A DNA stretch of 64,000 nt from Notospermus geniculatus (taxonomy: Eukaryota; Nemertea; Pilidiophora; Heteronemertea; Lineidae): the NCBI GenBank assembly GCA_002633025.1, contig NMRB01001988.1, positions 68,261-132,260 on the forward strand. Reading direction: 5' to 3'. This document shows positions 12,401 through 23,200 of this stretch, one piece after another. The translations under genes were made by a program, and so were the position numbers. The first letter of the stretch is position 1. Each line of letters starts with the position of its first letter. Below the pieces are notes generated by a model. It saw only the letters and a program-made list of their open reading frames with translations, did not search any database and was not told where the DNA came from.

Positions 12401-13858
12401 GACTGACGACACCCCACCCAAAGCCATGGATGGTACTGACGACTCACCGGAATTAAAGTACAAGAGTAGGCCTATAGAGACAAACCGCCCAAAGCCATGG
12501 CTGCTGCTGAAGGTTCGCCGGGATTAAAGTACTTGATCGACGACACCCCACCCAAAGCCCTGATGCTACTGACGACTCGTCGGAATTAAAGTACAAGAGT
12601 AGGCCTATAGAGACAACCCGCCCAAAGCCATGGCTGCTGCTGAAGGTTCATCAGGGATTAAAGTACTTGACTGACGACACCCCACCCAAAGCCATGGATG
12701 CTGCTACTGACGACTCACCGGAATTAAAAGTACAAGAGTAGGCCTATAGAGACAACCCGCCCAAAGCCATGGCTGCTGCTGAAGGTTCGCCGGGATTAAA
12801 GTACATGTACTTGACTGAAGACACCCCTACCCAAAGCCATGGATGCTACTGACGACTCACAGGAAAAGTACATGTAGGCCTACAAGAGTAGGCCTATAGA
12901 GACAGCCGCCGAAAGCCATGGCTGCTGCTGAAGGTGGCACCTAAACTGGAGATTCGTCCAGGCTACTAGGTTCGTCCTTCCATTACAAGGACGAATTTTG
13001 TCGAAGATGGAAATTTAAAGCTTGAAAGGCGGCTGACACGACCCTGTCGAACGGATATTCCCTAGAAAGATATTGCTATGTGATAGGATTTCTGTAAGAT
13101 GTCTGGTTTTGGTAGCTTTGGTTGGTTTAAGACAAAAGGAGGACACTTACATCTTTGGCATAACAATACGTCTTTCCACCATAGACCTTAAGGACTGATT
13201 TCCGAGAGCAGATGGAGTTGAGGAACCGCTGCAACATGTCAGCTGGGGTCCTCACCAAAAGCAGGCCCTTCGGTGGAGTCTTTGACTCAAAGAGTTGTTG
13301 CTGTAAGAAGGAGCCAAAATAATGACCTGACGACCTTCACGGTCCCTCCATAGGGTGTCCGTCGGTTGGCAAGGTGCCTATTCCAGGCCCTGTGATGAAT
13401 GAAAGGATCGGGAACAAGTCAACTGACGGACCCGCAAATCCTGCTGAGGCTTTGCGAATGAAGTCCGTGCCTGGCGTCTGCTGCTTCTACTTGAATGAAA
13501 GCGTTTTCTTTTCAACTGTGTATTCTTTTGTGTTAACTGCTAAGCAGCTACTTTCATACTTTTTTCTAAACATGGAGAGCTTATTGACCCTAGCAGGTTT
13601 TTGCATCCTGAGGGTTCCTGCCCGCTTTTCGGAGGTGCTGGATTAGGCCCTGTGCCCATCCCTTACCCGTATCCTCATCAATTCCATCCTCCGCTTTCTG
13701 TCAGCTTCATCTCTCATTTGCTTCTCTTTCTCTGCCATCTCCTTCTGAAGGCCATGTTTAAAATCTTCATGGCATGGACAGTCACAGATGAAGGGGTCGT
13801 GGTCTTCCACTGCTTGTTGCGGCTGGTCCATCTTAGCTTTCTGCAATGTACAGGCCAT
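9321..13858 (-). CDS. DUF1330-like two-domain protein, 5 exons (gene-level entry)
   Basis: On the minus strand, joining 13858-13667, 13300-13151, 12207-12030, 10056-9838 and 9451-9321 gives 870 nt: 289 residues and a stop. Intron phases are 0, 0, 1, 1 and all sites are GT-AG. After an N-terminal charged region with a CDCPCH motif, two copies of an alpha/beta fold follow. Domain 1 (residues about 70-165) has KGLLLVRTP, then VYGGKTY, then DYSLGMITFDNFKKASEWF. Domain 2 (about 176-248) has IGTFFINDPEIFYEDF, YKKAGAIVV, GIWDTGYVLICQW and DDFFKYFNSG. This matches the DUF1330 / dimeric alpha-beta barrel layout (strand, DPxxYxxY, GG, strand, F-x-S-x-x-A-x-x-F/W-x-S). The function is unknown. The family name comes from pattern memory, not a search. 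A broken paralogue lies at 5475-6561 on the plus strand, tail to tail with this gene. Confidence 0.8.
9640..9837 (-). repeat. Partial copies of the exon-4-end minisatellite in intron 4
   Basis: Two or three diverged AAAGCCATG(G)ATGCTGCTGA segments lie directly downstream of the exon 4 donor. They are probably the source region from which the 12.2-12.9 kb array was copied. Confidence 0.7.
9838..10056 (-). CDS. DUF1330-like gene exon 4 (domain 2)
   Basis: Acceptor TTCAAATTTCAG, donor TCTG|GTGAGT, phase 1 on both sides, 73 codons. It carries nearly all of domain 2, from GYNFCSIGTFFINDPEIF to DDFFKYFNSG. Both ends have been copied into tandem arrays: the 5' end into the 193-bp array at 10166-10994, the 3' end into the array of about 133 bp units at 12222-12950. 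Confidence 0.85.
10166..10994 (-). repeat. 193-bp tandem array carrying four copies of an exon-4 3' splice site
   Basis: Units start near 10221, 10414, 10607 and 10800 (exact 193-bp spacing). A diverged partial fifth copy runs to 10994. On the minus strand each full unit contains TTCAAATTTCAG followed by the first 25 nt of exon 4, then related sequence that stays open and stops at TAA. The 80-nt mini-exons lie at 10166-10245, 10359-10438, 10552-10631 and 10745-10824. Each would read GYNFCSIG then HPFMNKDDKEAYLLTSLP and stop, in phase with exon 3. The array lies in intron 3. Confidence 0.9.
11101..11938. mobile_element. Composite element, GGCTGATATTCATAAAA ends
   Basis: The outer inverted ends ATGGCTGATATTCATAAAA (11102) and TTTTATGAATATCAGCCAT (11919-11937) enclose smaller fold-backs of GCAAATGCTT/AAGCATTTGC type, the end of a GCTAGC-type MITE at 11391 and a pentanucleotide array. 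It lies in intron 3 of the DUF1330-like gene. Confidence 0.7.
11481..11605. repeat. CATGC/CATGT pentanucleotide microsatellite ending at an N
   Basis: About 25 copies of (G/C)(T/C)CAT variants. The array stops at an N at 11606, so its length in the assembly is unreliable. Confidence 0.9.
12030..12207 (-). CDS. DUF1330-like gene exon 3 (second half of domain 1)
   Basis: Acceptor TCGTTTCAG at phase 0, donor AAGG|GTAGGT at phase 1. It encodes 59 residues including GDYSLGMITFDNFKKASEWF and GGTDILTLP, the last strand and helix of domain 1. A minisatellite starts only about 14 nt upstream of its 5' end and covers the expected branch-point region. Confidence 0.8.
12222..12950 (-). repeat. About 133-bp minisatellite derived from the exon-4 5' splice site end
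   Basis: Copies of the AGCCATGG anchor recur at 12222, 12360, 12493, 12626, 12765 and 12913. On the minus strand units read KYFNSGESS..ASMALGG, which is the end of exon 4 plus the first intron bases. The true exon 4 boundary at 9838 reads KYFNSGESSAASMALAG in the same frame. The array fills much of intron 2 and abuts exon 3. Related partial copies occur at 9640-9838 in intron 4. Confidence 0.85.
13151..13300 (-). CDS. DUF1330-like gene exon 2 (first half of domain 1)
   Basis: Acceptor CTCCTTCTTACAG, donor GAT|GTAAGT, phase 0 at both ends, exactly 50 codons. It contains KGLLLVRTPADMLQRFLNS and VYGGKTYCYAKD. The paralogous plus-strand exon has QVLVMIRVHEGMYQRYINS and VYGGKSLGIVDH at the same places, which is good evidence for real coding sequence. 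Confidence 0.85.
13667..13858 (-). CDS. DUF1330-like gene exon 1
   Basis: It starts at ATG 13858 (MACTLQKAKMDQPQQAVEDH) and runs 64 residues to donor CGG|GTAAGG in phase 0. It contains DHDPFICDCPCHEDFKH, matched in the plus-strand paralogue by QHDPSTCTCPCHVVCEH. A very charged helix (KEMAEKEKQMRDEADRKRR) follows. The cysteine/histidine cluster could bind metal, but that is inference. A MITE ends about 15 nt upstream of the ATG. Confidence 0.75.
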
Positions 13859-13875
13859 GATATTGGCTGGTAAAT

Positions 13876-14003
13876 TCAGTTAGCAAGTGCTTTTACTTAA
13901 GTAAGCAAGTGCTTTTACTTAAGATTTTCACAGCAATGTCCAATATAAATGTACTACAAAACTTGAAGTAAAAGCATTTGCTAGCTTATGAATATCAGCC
14001 ATT
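13876..14003. mobile_element. MITE of the AGCAAGTGCTTTTACTT / TTCATAAA family
   Basis: TAGCAAGTGCTTTTACTTAAG is duplicated at the left and inverted at the right (GAAGTAAAAGCATTTGCTAG, then TATGAATATCAGCC). It lies next to the start codon of the DUF1330-like gene. Confidence 0.75.
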
Positions 14004-15260
14004 GCTGAAAAATCATCCCACGCAACTTTCAAGCTTCAAAATGATCGATACTGTTATACCAAAGACCACAGTGGGAAATCAATAGCTGATTTTAATGGTG
14101 CCAACTAAATCAGAAGAGATATTTTCACATGGCGGTGCAAGTGGTGTTGGTTTCAAGTGTTGTCGGCCAGGGTGGACCCAATTCATGCAATTCCCAGTTC
14201 GCCGTTTGGCCATCTCAACTCCCTGGTCGAACCGCAGCTGGTGCTAAAACATAGGTTCCATCCTCAAACTGGCACCTCTCTGACCGGCAGTTCGAAAAGG
14301 CCGAACCGCCGAACTCGCCGAACCGCCGAAATCGGTACGCAGAACTCTACCCCAATTTCGAAAAGACAGAACCGCAAATTTTTTTTTCTTCAAAATTGCC
14401 TAAATTTGTGATTTTATGTTCCAATCAGTTTTCGAACATGTCCACTTGTATTGTCTGTTCACGCAACAGCAATGTAGGCCTACCGTGGAGGCTCTCAATA
14501 ATTTTCTGACTGGGTGCATGAGACTTGGCGATTGCTATTGCGGAGGAACTTGCTTGAATCTGGGACATTCTGGGACTGTCAGGGCCCAAGCATGTACTGA
14601 TGTACACGACTGAACCACTGTGGCATGAACATTGCATTAAGTTGATGGACGTAGGCCATACATAATAGATGTGATGTTGGGCATTGATTGATCAGTTAAG
14701 CACACGAGCGACTAAAAACTCGCCCGTGTGCGCCATGCTTTAGTGTCATCACCAATGACGGTGCAAAAGCATGTTGAGAAATACTGTTCTACGAATGCAC
14801 TCAACATGTCTTGATCATCCCAGTGTATGAATAAATTGTCAGATTCGGAGGATGGGTTAAAAAACAACTTGGAAGAAGTAAAATGACTACAGTACTTACC
14901 AAAGGTATCCAACTCCTGTTTCACAATGTTACAATATCCGACCTGTTTACTCACTGGTGGTTGCTAAGCAAGTGACTATCGGCCATACTGCAGAATATCT
15001 TCGAATATAGCATGGGACATGAAGCATTAGCCTATCAATTCAATCCGATCATCCGTTATTGAGAGTTGGCGGCGTACGGTGGCCCGTAAGGGACATTCAT
15101 ACTTGAGTTATATATTTATCTTTATTTTTTTTGTTTCCTTTTCGTCTTTTGTGGAAACTACATGTACATATACTTTGAGCTACATGTATACGGTGGCCCA
15201 TTTATTAAAATTATTATTATTTTTTTTAGTCCTTTGGGGGAACTACTTCGAGCTATTCAC
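14004..15260. other. Intergenic stretch without a recognised gene
   Basis: A short CCGAACCGCCGAA-rich run occurs at 14280-14335. Nothing else supports a gene. Confidence 0.5.
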
Positions 15261-15261
15261 A

Positions 15262-15370
15262 GCTGTGGCTAAGGTGTGCCGCCCCTTAGTGCTGGCGTTT
15301 GATGCCTAATGCGAGGGTCCGTGGGTTCGAATCTGGTAGGAAGCGATGTCTTTCACATTAGAAACCCGTT
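15262..15370 (+). mobile_element. tRNA-headed SINE fragment
   Basis: TGGCTAAGGTGTG (box A-like) and GGGTTCGAATC (box B) are spaced as in a tRNA but do not fold into a clean acceptor stem. The downstream part matches the minus-strand fragment at 32205-32275. Confidence 0.6.
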
Positions 15371-16037
15371 TCTATTTCATGTTCCCTATTACAAAAGTAA
15401 TGATTGTGTTGTCGCGGTGAGGTAGGATGTGAGGGGGTGAGGTGGTCGGGAAAGATGAACAGCGTGAAGCATTATCGGCCTATCAGGAGGTAAGGATTTC
15501 TAAAAGATGTTGAAATATCAGAGAAAATATAAAAAAATACCAAAGAAAATATCGGGACCTAACACCGTACACGTACAATCAAAGTTCCCAAAAGAAAGTT
15601 CCATATGGGGCACCTTAGAAATATGGGTTTTGGAAGGGCGAACTGGATGTCTACTGTCATAGATGATTGAAGTATGTTTATAAGTTTTGATATAGAATCA
15701 TTCAAGTGTGTCGATCACAACATGAGAAATACAGTCGGCCCGAAAAGCATTGCATTCCCAGGTCTATGATAAAAGGCCTTTCCGCTAGAAACGGCCAAAT
15801 GGGAGCAAATTGAAAATTGCTTAGAATGCATGTCCTGTTTGTGCATCAATTCATTTTTGTGAACCGTTCGATATTGCTTATACTATTTTCTATTGGTATG
15901 AACACAGCATTGTATGGGCACGATATGTGGTAGATTGCAAACATCAATCCATACGTCAATGCTTTTCTGATCACCTGGAGTGGTGAATGGGATGGTAGGA
16001 GCGGTAGTCCCGATTGCTTAATGGCCCGGTAGTATTG

Positions 16038-16105
16038 GAGCGCGGTGGCATAGTCCAGTCGGTTGAGCGTCAGGCGCGAGGTAACGGGTTCGATTCCCGA
16101 TGTAA
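16038..16105 (+). mobile_element. tRNA-headed SINE fragment
   Basis: GCGCGGTGGCATAGTCCAGT (box A region) and GGGTTCGATTCCC (box B). There is no matched acceptor stem, so it is not called a tRNA gene. Confidence 0.6.
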
Positions 16106-18330
16106 CATTTTTGAATGTCCCTCGTCAACAAACCCCGCGAGGGATTTGCTTTAACTTCCCCAGAACGGTTTCTTGAGAGACTGGGGGATTGATAATATAT
16201 GGGGGTCTTCACGTCCGTCGCATGGTCCAATAAGCCGTGGTATCTTGTACATGAACCTTGTTCCTTTGCAAGGGCAATTAAAATACCCCATCCCAGTGAG
16301 GAATATGAGTAGCATGAGCTTGCGCCTTCCATAGTTTACCGCAGCAGCTAGGCCTTTAGAGAGCTGGGACATTAATTTCTTTATTGACAGTGTAGTGAAG
16401 GTTTTTTATTTTTTTCTTCTACAAATTTAAAAAACTAACAAAGAATGAAAGATAGAGTGCTATGGACACTAAGATGAGCAGAGAGGGTAGGCCTACTGAT
16501 TTTTTTCCTTGAAATGCAGAAATCACTTATGGCAAATGTATTACATGGCAAATGTATTATAAGAGATACCGGTATAAACTATGATTTAAGAAATCCCAAG
16601 ACCAAAGATGAATCTGCCACTTTTTTGTTAAGATTTTTGATTTTTATTCAGAGGCAGATTAAACTTGGAGGGTACGCCTTGGAAGAAACTCCTGATGCAG
16701 AGATGCACAAACGTAGTATTTGCAGAGATGGGCCTGCTATTGATTTACTGTGAGCAAGGCTTACAATCTAACTGACACAAGTATAGATTTCCACACCATG
16801 TCTGCAATACAATTGTCATATTCAAAGCATTGGCTATCCTGCATCCAAATTCCTATTCAAATTCGATCAGTGCAATGCATTGAAGTATTGGTTATGTACA
16901 GTAGCATAGAATCGATCACTGATTGATTTCCGAACTGGAGATGTCAAATTTTAACTTTTGAAAGCATTGGCAATTCGGAATGAATATATAATTGGGCGTT
17001 TTCAGCTTGGTGCAGCAGGTGTGAGATAAATCATGTCAATGATGGCCTATCCTCCTCTACCCTATCATTAGTGGCTGACAAATTTGAGAGGATGCCTGAT
17101 GTAAAATGAATAAATTATTAGTCTGCGCTCCCTGTCTTTCACTCCCATTCTGTATTCCACCTGCACCAGAGCTACAGGAGTCGCCAAACATTTAGGGATT
17201 ATCTATCTGGACTAACAAGGTAGGATTATCTCTTAAATCGTCCCTATTCAATCATTTTAAAATTACACACGTATATATTGGTATCAGATGAAAGTTACAT
17301 CTCTGTCTAAGATATCAGGATTCCATGCTATCTCCGTTTTCCCCAACAGCCCGAGATTACTAGCCCCTTGCGCGAAGTCGAGTCCGAGACCTGCGCGACA
17401 CTCACGTACATGTGAACATGCATTAAGACTTTAACAGTGGTTGCCAAAATATTATACATCATCAGATTCTGCCGCCGTATGGCCCGAAACAATTTGTTAC
17501 AATGGGTAGAACTATTGTAACAAGCCAGGCCTCAGTACTAACTGCACAAAAGAAAGTTTCTAAATGTCATTTGGAAACTTTTTTGTTCTGTTCATCGAAA
17601 ATCTGAACTGAGAGATTACTGCCTAGTATATAAGTGATATCCACCATAGAGCACAACAAACGACACACAAAATGAGAGCAAAAGTAAAGTCGTCTCCGAA
17701 TTTCGCAAGCCGCGGGGTCTTCGTCAGGCACTTTCTAGTAGAGATCCCAGAAGTGAACAGTAGCCTACTAAGTGACCGTGCACCTTTTGTTCAAATGACG
17801 GGGCAATTCATTAGACAAGAACTCACAACTATATCTTTACATGACGTGTATAGCCCCTTCAATTTCGCTACTGGCCACTGTCATATTTTGAGTGGAATTA
17901 ACTTGCAGTTCACATGAGTGTTGTGCAGCAACAGCACACTTTCCACATTCACAACGATTTCAGCAGTTGTTCTAAGAAGACGATAGTTTTTCCCCTGTGT
18001 TGGCCATATACGAGATAGTGTCGAAAATGCCATAGAGATAAGATATTGTAACTGCGTGGATTGCCCAATTGTTAGGCTAGCCTGTCGGCCATTTTGTCAA
18101 CCACACCTCGCAGTATGGTGGACATTCTGTTCACGGTTCTGACCAAGCGGCCGAAGGGATCGACTTCAAATTTTCCAGTTATGTTCATCTTACTTATATC
18201 TAGAGGGGAAAGAAAGGAATTTTCATCATTCCAAAGATTAACCCTTTGTTTGCCAATCATGCCGCAGTAAGAACCGATGTAGTCTCAAGTTTTAGTTCCT
18301 CGAAAATCTGCTAGGTGGCATTGCAGGTCC
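16106..18330. other. Unassigned sequence
   Basis: No gene recognised. It includes a GGGGTCTTCGTCAGGCACTTTCTAG repeat fragment at 17640-17770, the family seen intact at 33318-33505. Confidence 0.5.
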
Positions 18331-18624
18331 ACCAGTCGCTGTAAACATTTTTAACAGCAAAACTTTTACAGCAAATGCTGGCAGCAGAGTAACAGAGCAC
18401 TTTTCTGTATTTTGACAGCACCCGTTGGCTGTATTCGACAGCAAAATGGTATAAATTCTGCAAAAAATACTGTATTTAAAACTGAGAAACTGTAATCTTG
18501 CTGGTAATTTCCAGTAAAAAAACAGCAGTTTGCAGTAAAATGAATTTTACAGCAATCATGCAGTGAAAATTCTGCTGCAAATTTACAGATACTGCTGTAA
18601 ATTTACAGATATCTTTAACAGTGT
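18331..18624. mobile_element. AT-rich MITE-like repeat (TTTACAGCA / TGCTGTAAA)
   Basis: Many interleaved copies of TTTACAGCA and TGCTGTAAATTTACAG in both orientations, ending ATATCTTTAACAGTG, opposite TTTTTAACAGCAAAAC at the left. Confidence 0.6.
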
Positions 18625-19341
18625 GGCGGATACTCTCTTGTCAGTTTCAACACTACTATACATCCCAAAAGGTTTAGCTAGGCTTAATACTACAGTCTAT
18701 TGTCTGTCACTGTCTCAGGAGTTTTAACCACGGTATCAGGAGGTATAGCTAGGCCTAATACTTCAACATGGACCACGATGTGCCCGCACGCCAATTACCA
18801 GCTCAAGTGGGATCGATTCTTGAGATCTTATTAGTTTGAAGTGTAGCCACAATTTCGAATGTAAGTAATTGGCACCATATGTCCTGAACCAATTAGGGAT
18901 AGGAGCCAGGCCTACGTGTCCATACTGCGGTTTTAGACTGTCAGGTCCCTTCATTCAACTGGTCGTGTTCTCAAGACGGAGACTTATCCCTGTCGTCGTC
19001 AGCTAGTAAGGTAGTCTTTTACTTTCTCGATTCTTACTTTGAGCCGCGGATTCCCAATCCTTTTTTCCTGCACGAGACAATTCATTTTATGGAACAGGAC
19101 TGAAGGAAATGTTGCTTTTTCTTGCTCAAATCAACGGGAGTTGTAACTCGAAGGACATCATGTGAACATATGGCGCTCGCATTTCAAGAGAATGGTTTGG
19201 TTTTTTCTTCCATACTGCTTTGTTCATGCTGAGATTCCTCTGGCCCGCCGTGTGCTTTGCAGTTCGTTGCTTTTACCCCCGAGAAAATCCACTTTCCTCA
19301 TCTCACGCTGCAGTTCTTGCCAGCCTCTGCCGAGTGATTAA

Positions 19342-19490
19342 GGCCGTTTGCACCACACGAAGATTATCTTGAACTCAGGTTAAGCCACAACTTTTCCATT
19401 GTCACATCATGCCCTGGCAAACCTGAACAATTGAAAAGTTGTGGCTCAACCTGAATTCAAGATAATCTTCCTTAGGTGCATACGGGCCTA
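19342..19490. mobile_element. Fold-back MITE of the GTATGCACC family
   Basis: Long arms including GAAGATTATCTTGAACTCAGG are repeated inverted (CTGAATTCAAGATAATCTTC). The outer ends AAGGCCGTTTGCACC and GGTGCATACGGGCCT match the 6331 element. Confidence 0.8.
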
Positions 19491-19727
19491 AAATGGCGGC
19501 CAAGGGCCCCCTTCTGCCATTGCGGGACTACCTGCAATGGAAAGGCGAAAGCGAACAAGGGTTTGCCGTACGATGAGCTGAATCGGATAAAGTTTAAGCT
19601 GAGCTTTATTAGGGACTCTCCACCTGAGTTTCTCTCGCATGTCGGATCTTTAGGCGACTCGGCAGTAAAAAACTATGGGCGGTAGTTTGTATCACTGGTC
19701 AAGGGGTAAGCCGTATAGTCAGCAGCA

Positions 19728-20010
19728 CACCAGGCGATATCACAAGCGATCTGGGGTGGCCGCATAGAAACTATAGGCAGATGGGCTCCGCTAGCGCTAG
19801 CGGAGTTTCTATGCGGCCACCCCTGATCGCCACCAATCTTCTCGCCAGCCACACCGCAGACTGGACGAGATCGGTGTTGGTATTGTTTGATATTGTGTGG
19901 TCATCGTTGGCAAGAAGGTTCCACGCACTGCTGTCCAGCGCACATCTGGCGTCAACAGCCGATTTTGCTCGCTGGCGATCAGATCGCTTGCGATCGCCTG
20001 GTATCGTGCC
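19728..20010. mobile_element. Fold-back element, CACCAGGCGATATC ends
   Basis: CACCAGGCGATATCACAAGCGATC at the left and GATCGCTTGCGATCGCCTGGTATC at the right are inverted. A second perfect palindrome GGTGGCCGCATAGAAACT..AGTTTCTATGCGGCCACC lies inside at 19755-19825. It ends about 150 nt before the first exon of the secreted-protein gene. Confidence 0.75.
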
Positions 20011-20159
20011 CATTGTGAGCTAACCTGCGGAGAAAACTCTGTCTTGGAGGAGCGCCTCTAGTCGAGATAAGCAGCTTCCGTTTCAGAACTGAATCCACGT
20101 ATCTGACATCCATTTTCAATTATCATCGAGTTAATATTGTTGTTACCTTATCTTTTTAG

Positions 20160-20267
20160 GTTTGGCGGCCTGATTCAAGATGGCGGCCCAAAGGCTAGTC
20201 CTGTTAGCCGTCATCCTGACCCTTGCGGCAGTGGTGAAATCGGCAAGTATCGGTAAGGCGACGAAGG
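20160..20267 (+). CDS. Exon 1: signal peptide (CDS from 20180)
   Basis: The ATG at 20180 has a favourable context (A at -3, G at +4). It encodes MAAQRLVLLAVILTLAAVV followed by KSASIGKATK: a basic start, a hydrophobic core of about 15 residues and small residues suited to signal peptidase cleavage near Ser21/Ala22. The exon ends at a strong GTAAGT donor in phase 1. A second donor, GTAAGG, lies 15 nt upstream at 20253 in the same phase. A pyrimidine-rich acceptor (TCTTTTTAG) at 20159 suggests the ATG exon is itself preceded by a 5'UTR intron. Confidence 0.8.
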
Positions 20268-23200
20268 GTAAGTCGAATTCACTCCCTTTTCATTAACTTT
20301 TACTTTCTTGAAAGCTATGATTGTTCAGATGGTTCGTTTCATCGAATTTTCATGAGTCCCTCGAGAGGGATGTGCAAATCAGTGTGGCACCGCATGTATT
20401 CAGAGATTTTTACAACTCTGACAGCGCTGCCTTGGCTCACCCACGAAAATTTAGCCTTAAGTTTGCTGTCTCCTCCACTGTTGACAACATCAAATCAAGA
20501 GGAGAGAATATGCTACGATTCAGGGTGGACAGCTTGTTGCACAACTGCCTTTCATCGCCGAAGTGTGGAATTAGACATCACGTGCTTTCGTGACGTCATA
20601 CATGTACATATTGTGACGTCATCCATATTGATCAGGGCCTTGACTTCAGTCCTGAATACTCAAAAAAATCTACATAGCATCATTTTAAGGTATTTTAAGC
20701 AAGCACATTCTAGCAGCGTTTCGAAGGCTTTAAGCAGAAATTACGGCTGCGTTTTCGATAGTTTCATTTTCAGCGAAAATGTGTTTTTATATTTCATCAT
20801 CAGTCGCCAGTTTTATCCTCAGCATCGTCCCCAAGCGCGCGTCATGAGCCCCAGGATGAACTACGTGTGGTTTGGTGTTATCTATTGACAAAAAATGTTT
20901 TGTATTTGTATTTTGATTTTTCTGTCAGGGCCGACGCCATAGCATTGGCCCTGAGTACGGATGAGGCCATCTCAAGCTACTCATGTTCCTATCGATCACT
21001 TGGATAGGGTCTTTTATTTGTCCTTGCAAACAAGGTACAGCGCACCACGGCTTACTGTCCCATGCGACGAACGTGAAGAGCTGGGAGCGCGGTGGCATAA
21101 TGGTTGGGGCTGTGGACTCGTGATCGGAAGGTCGCGGGTTCGATCCCCAGCCGTGCCACTCTGTAACTCTCAACTGGCCTGAAATGTCCATCGAGTGCGC
21201 TATATTGTGGCTGCCCTTTGGTTTCTACAGAAAGGTTTCTGAATCATAGGCTGGGGTAATAATGTGTGAAGCGCTTAGAGAGCGTTATACGCTATGAAGC
21301 GCTATATAAGAACTCACCATTATTATAAATCCCATGGCCCAGGCTAGATTCGAACCCGGGACCTGCCGCTTGCTGAGCGGGCGTGATAACCACTCGGCTA
21401 TCGTGGCTCCTCATAAATAAAAATAAGGTTGATAGAATAAGGTTTTCTGGTACATCAGAAGTCTTGCGCAAAATTATCGGAATTTGCTTGATGGCACGTG
21501 GCATGGTTTTCACCAATTTGGATCATGGTTTTGTGGATAGTGATATGGACCGAAAGGTCCAAAACCAGGGGCGGATCCAGAATCATGGGAAAGAGGGGGC
21601 ACAGCCAGCGCACATCGTGGAAAACCTCGGTCAAATTTTAACATCTTTTCAAAATTTCAAAATTTCCCGGTCAATTTTAAAGATTTTCCACAAAATAGAG
21701 GGGGCACGGGCCGGCTTTGCCCCCCCCTTGGATCCGCGCCTGAAAACTAACCCGGGAGTCCAAAAATTGCGCACGAGAATGTTTTTGCAGGCAGCATTGC
21801 GGTCTCTGCGCTTGAGATTGGGTATATGAACCGAAAAGATGGAATAAGGAAAAATGCGAAACTTTATGTATTTTTTAGAGGCACGTGCTACGGCAAGCAT
21901 TAACCAGATATTTTTTATGATAAGGTTTAATGCGTCATTAAAATATTTGAACTTATTGCAAAGCTCGTCTCCTGTCCCAACTTCTGTACGCAATGCGTCA
22001 TATTTGGGTAAATCTTAGAATTTTGAAGCCGGTTGGTTTTTTCCGTATAGGCTTTCATATACGTCATCATCGATATCAAGGCCATCTTATGGAAAGCACT
22101 GTTATATCGGGTGAGTTTAATTTTTTTGATGTAGATGTAGTTAAGCGCACGAGACATCGCATTTTCGACATTCTGTTCCCAAAGGATAATCAGTACGCTC
22201 CTTCGAAATTTTCTACCGAAAAAACACAGTTAGATGGAAATGTTGCACTTAAGGCGGTGTAACGTTTCTCGTGTTCCTAATGTTTCAGTGTTTTCGAACA
22301 TAAAAGCTGAGATCACGACTTTTTAATAGGGGAACACGGAGAACTCTTTCAATCTCGTTTCACAGTGTAGTTTACCCATATAATGAGGGGAAACACTGAG
22401 AAACGGGAACACCGTGGCACTAATTCACGCCTGGCAAAACTGCTCCCACATGAAATTGCTTGTACGAGCATGAAACTTGCCACGTGTACACTGCAGGATT
22501 TCGTTTACCGGAAAGGGATTCAAATTTGGAATTTTGTCCGCTGATGATGAAATATAATCACTCACATTATCAATATTATACTGGTTTTTGTCTGCTGTGC
22601 GCCATGCGCGATTGCTATGTCCGCTTTGTCATCGTTGCCGGACTACATTTGCATGCACCGTCCCACTTGGGACATGCTTTGTAGGTCGTGGTGGGGGTGT
22701 TGCTAATTTTTTGCCGCCATATCACCACGGAGGAATCTGCCTTCGCTTCGTTTGAGTCACACTTCACAAAAACAATCCCAAACTTATCACACCGCTCAAA
22801 ATGAACCTTTTTGTACAATTTTTTTCTGACGATGGTATCCTTGGGAATCGAACCCGCGCCGGACGATGCTGGGCAAAACTGGATGGACTGATTCCTATCA
22901 AGAGAGCTGCATTGAATGCCCTGTTTTAATATTTATAGCATCGCAACCATCCAAACCAGTTCTTCCAAAACCGGCGAAAACGCCGACAAAACGGGAGTTG
23001 CACCACAGACAGACCCATCGAAACCACTTCCCGCTGTTGTGAAGGCAACTGCGAAAACACCCGCACCGACGCGCGGTGCTAGATCAGGCGTCCAGCCGGT
23101 GGTAGTACCACCAAAGGGAGGTTTGCCAAAGAAGAACGCCAAACCGACTGAGGTCAAACCGATTAAAAAGGCAGCCCCACCTGTTTACAAACCACAGTTT

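Larger units (their letters stand above)
20268..22938 (+). other. Intron 1 of the secreted-protein gene
   Basis: 2.67 kb holding two SINEs, a MITE and unassigned sequence. A 178-residue open frame at 20352-20888 has no domain and no splice logic. No exon that would repair the exon 1/exon 2 phase conflict was found. Confidence 0.6.

Noticed and set aside
20352-20888. 178-residue plus-strand open frame
   Set aside because: Lies in intron 1 of a well-supported gene, has no domain, and its ends do not match the splice phases.
21083-21160. Possible tRNA genes at this and similar box A/box B sites (15262, 16038, 21331, 31203, 34112)
   Set aside because: Box B is good but acceptor stems do not pair and SINE bodies or tails follow, so these are SINE heads.
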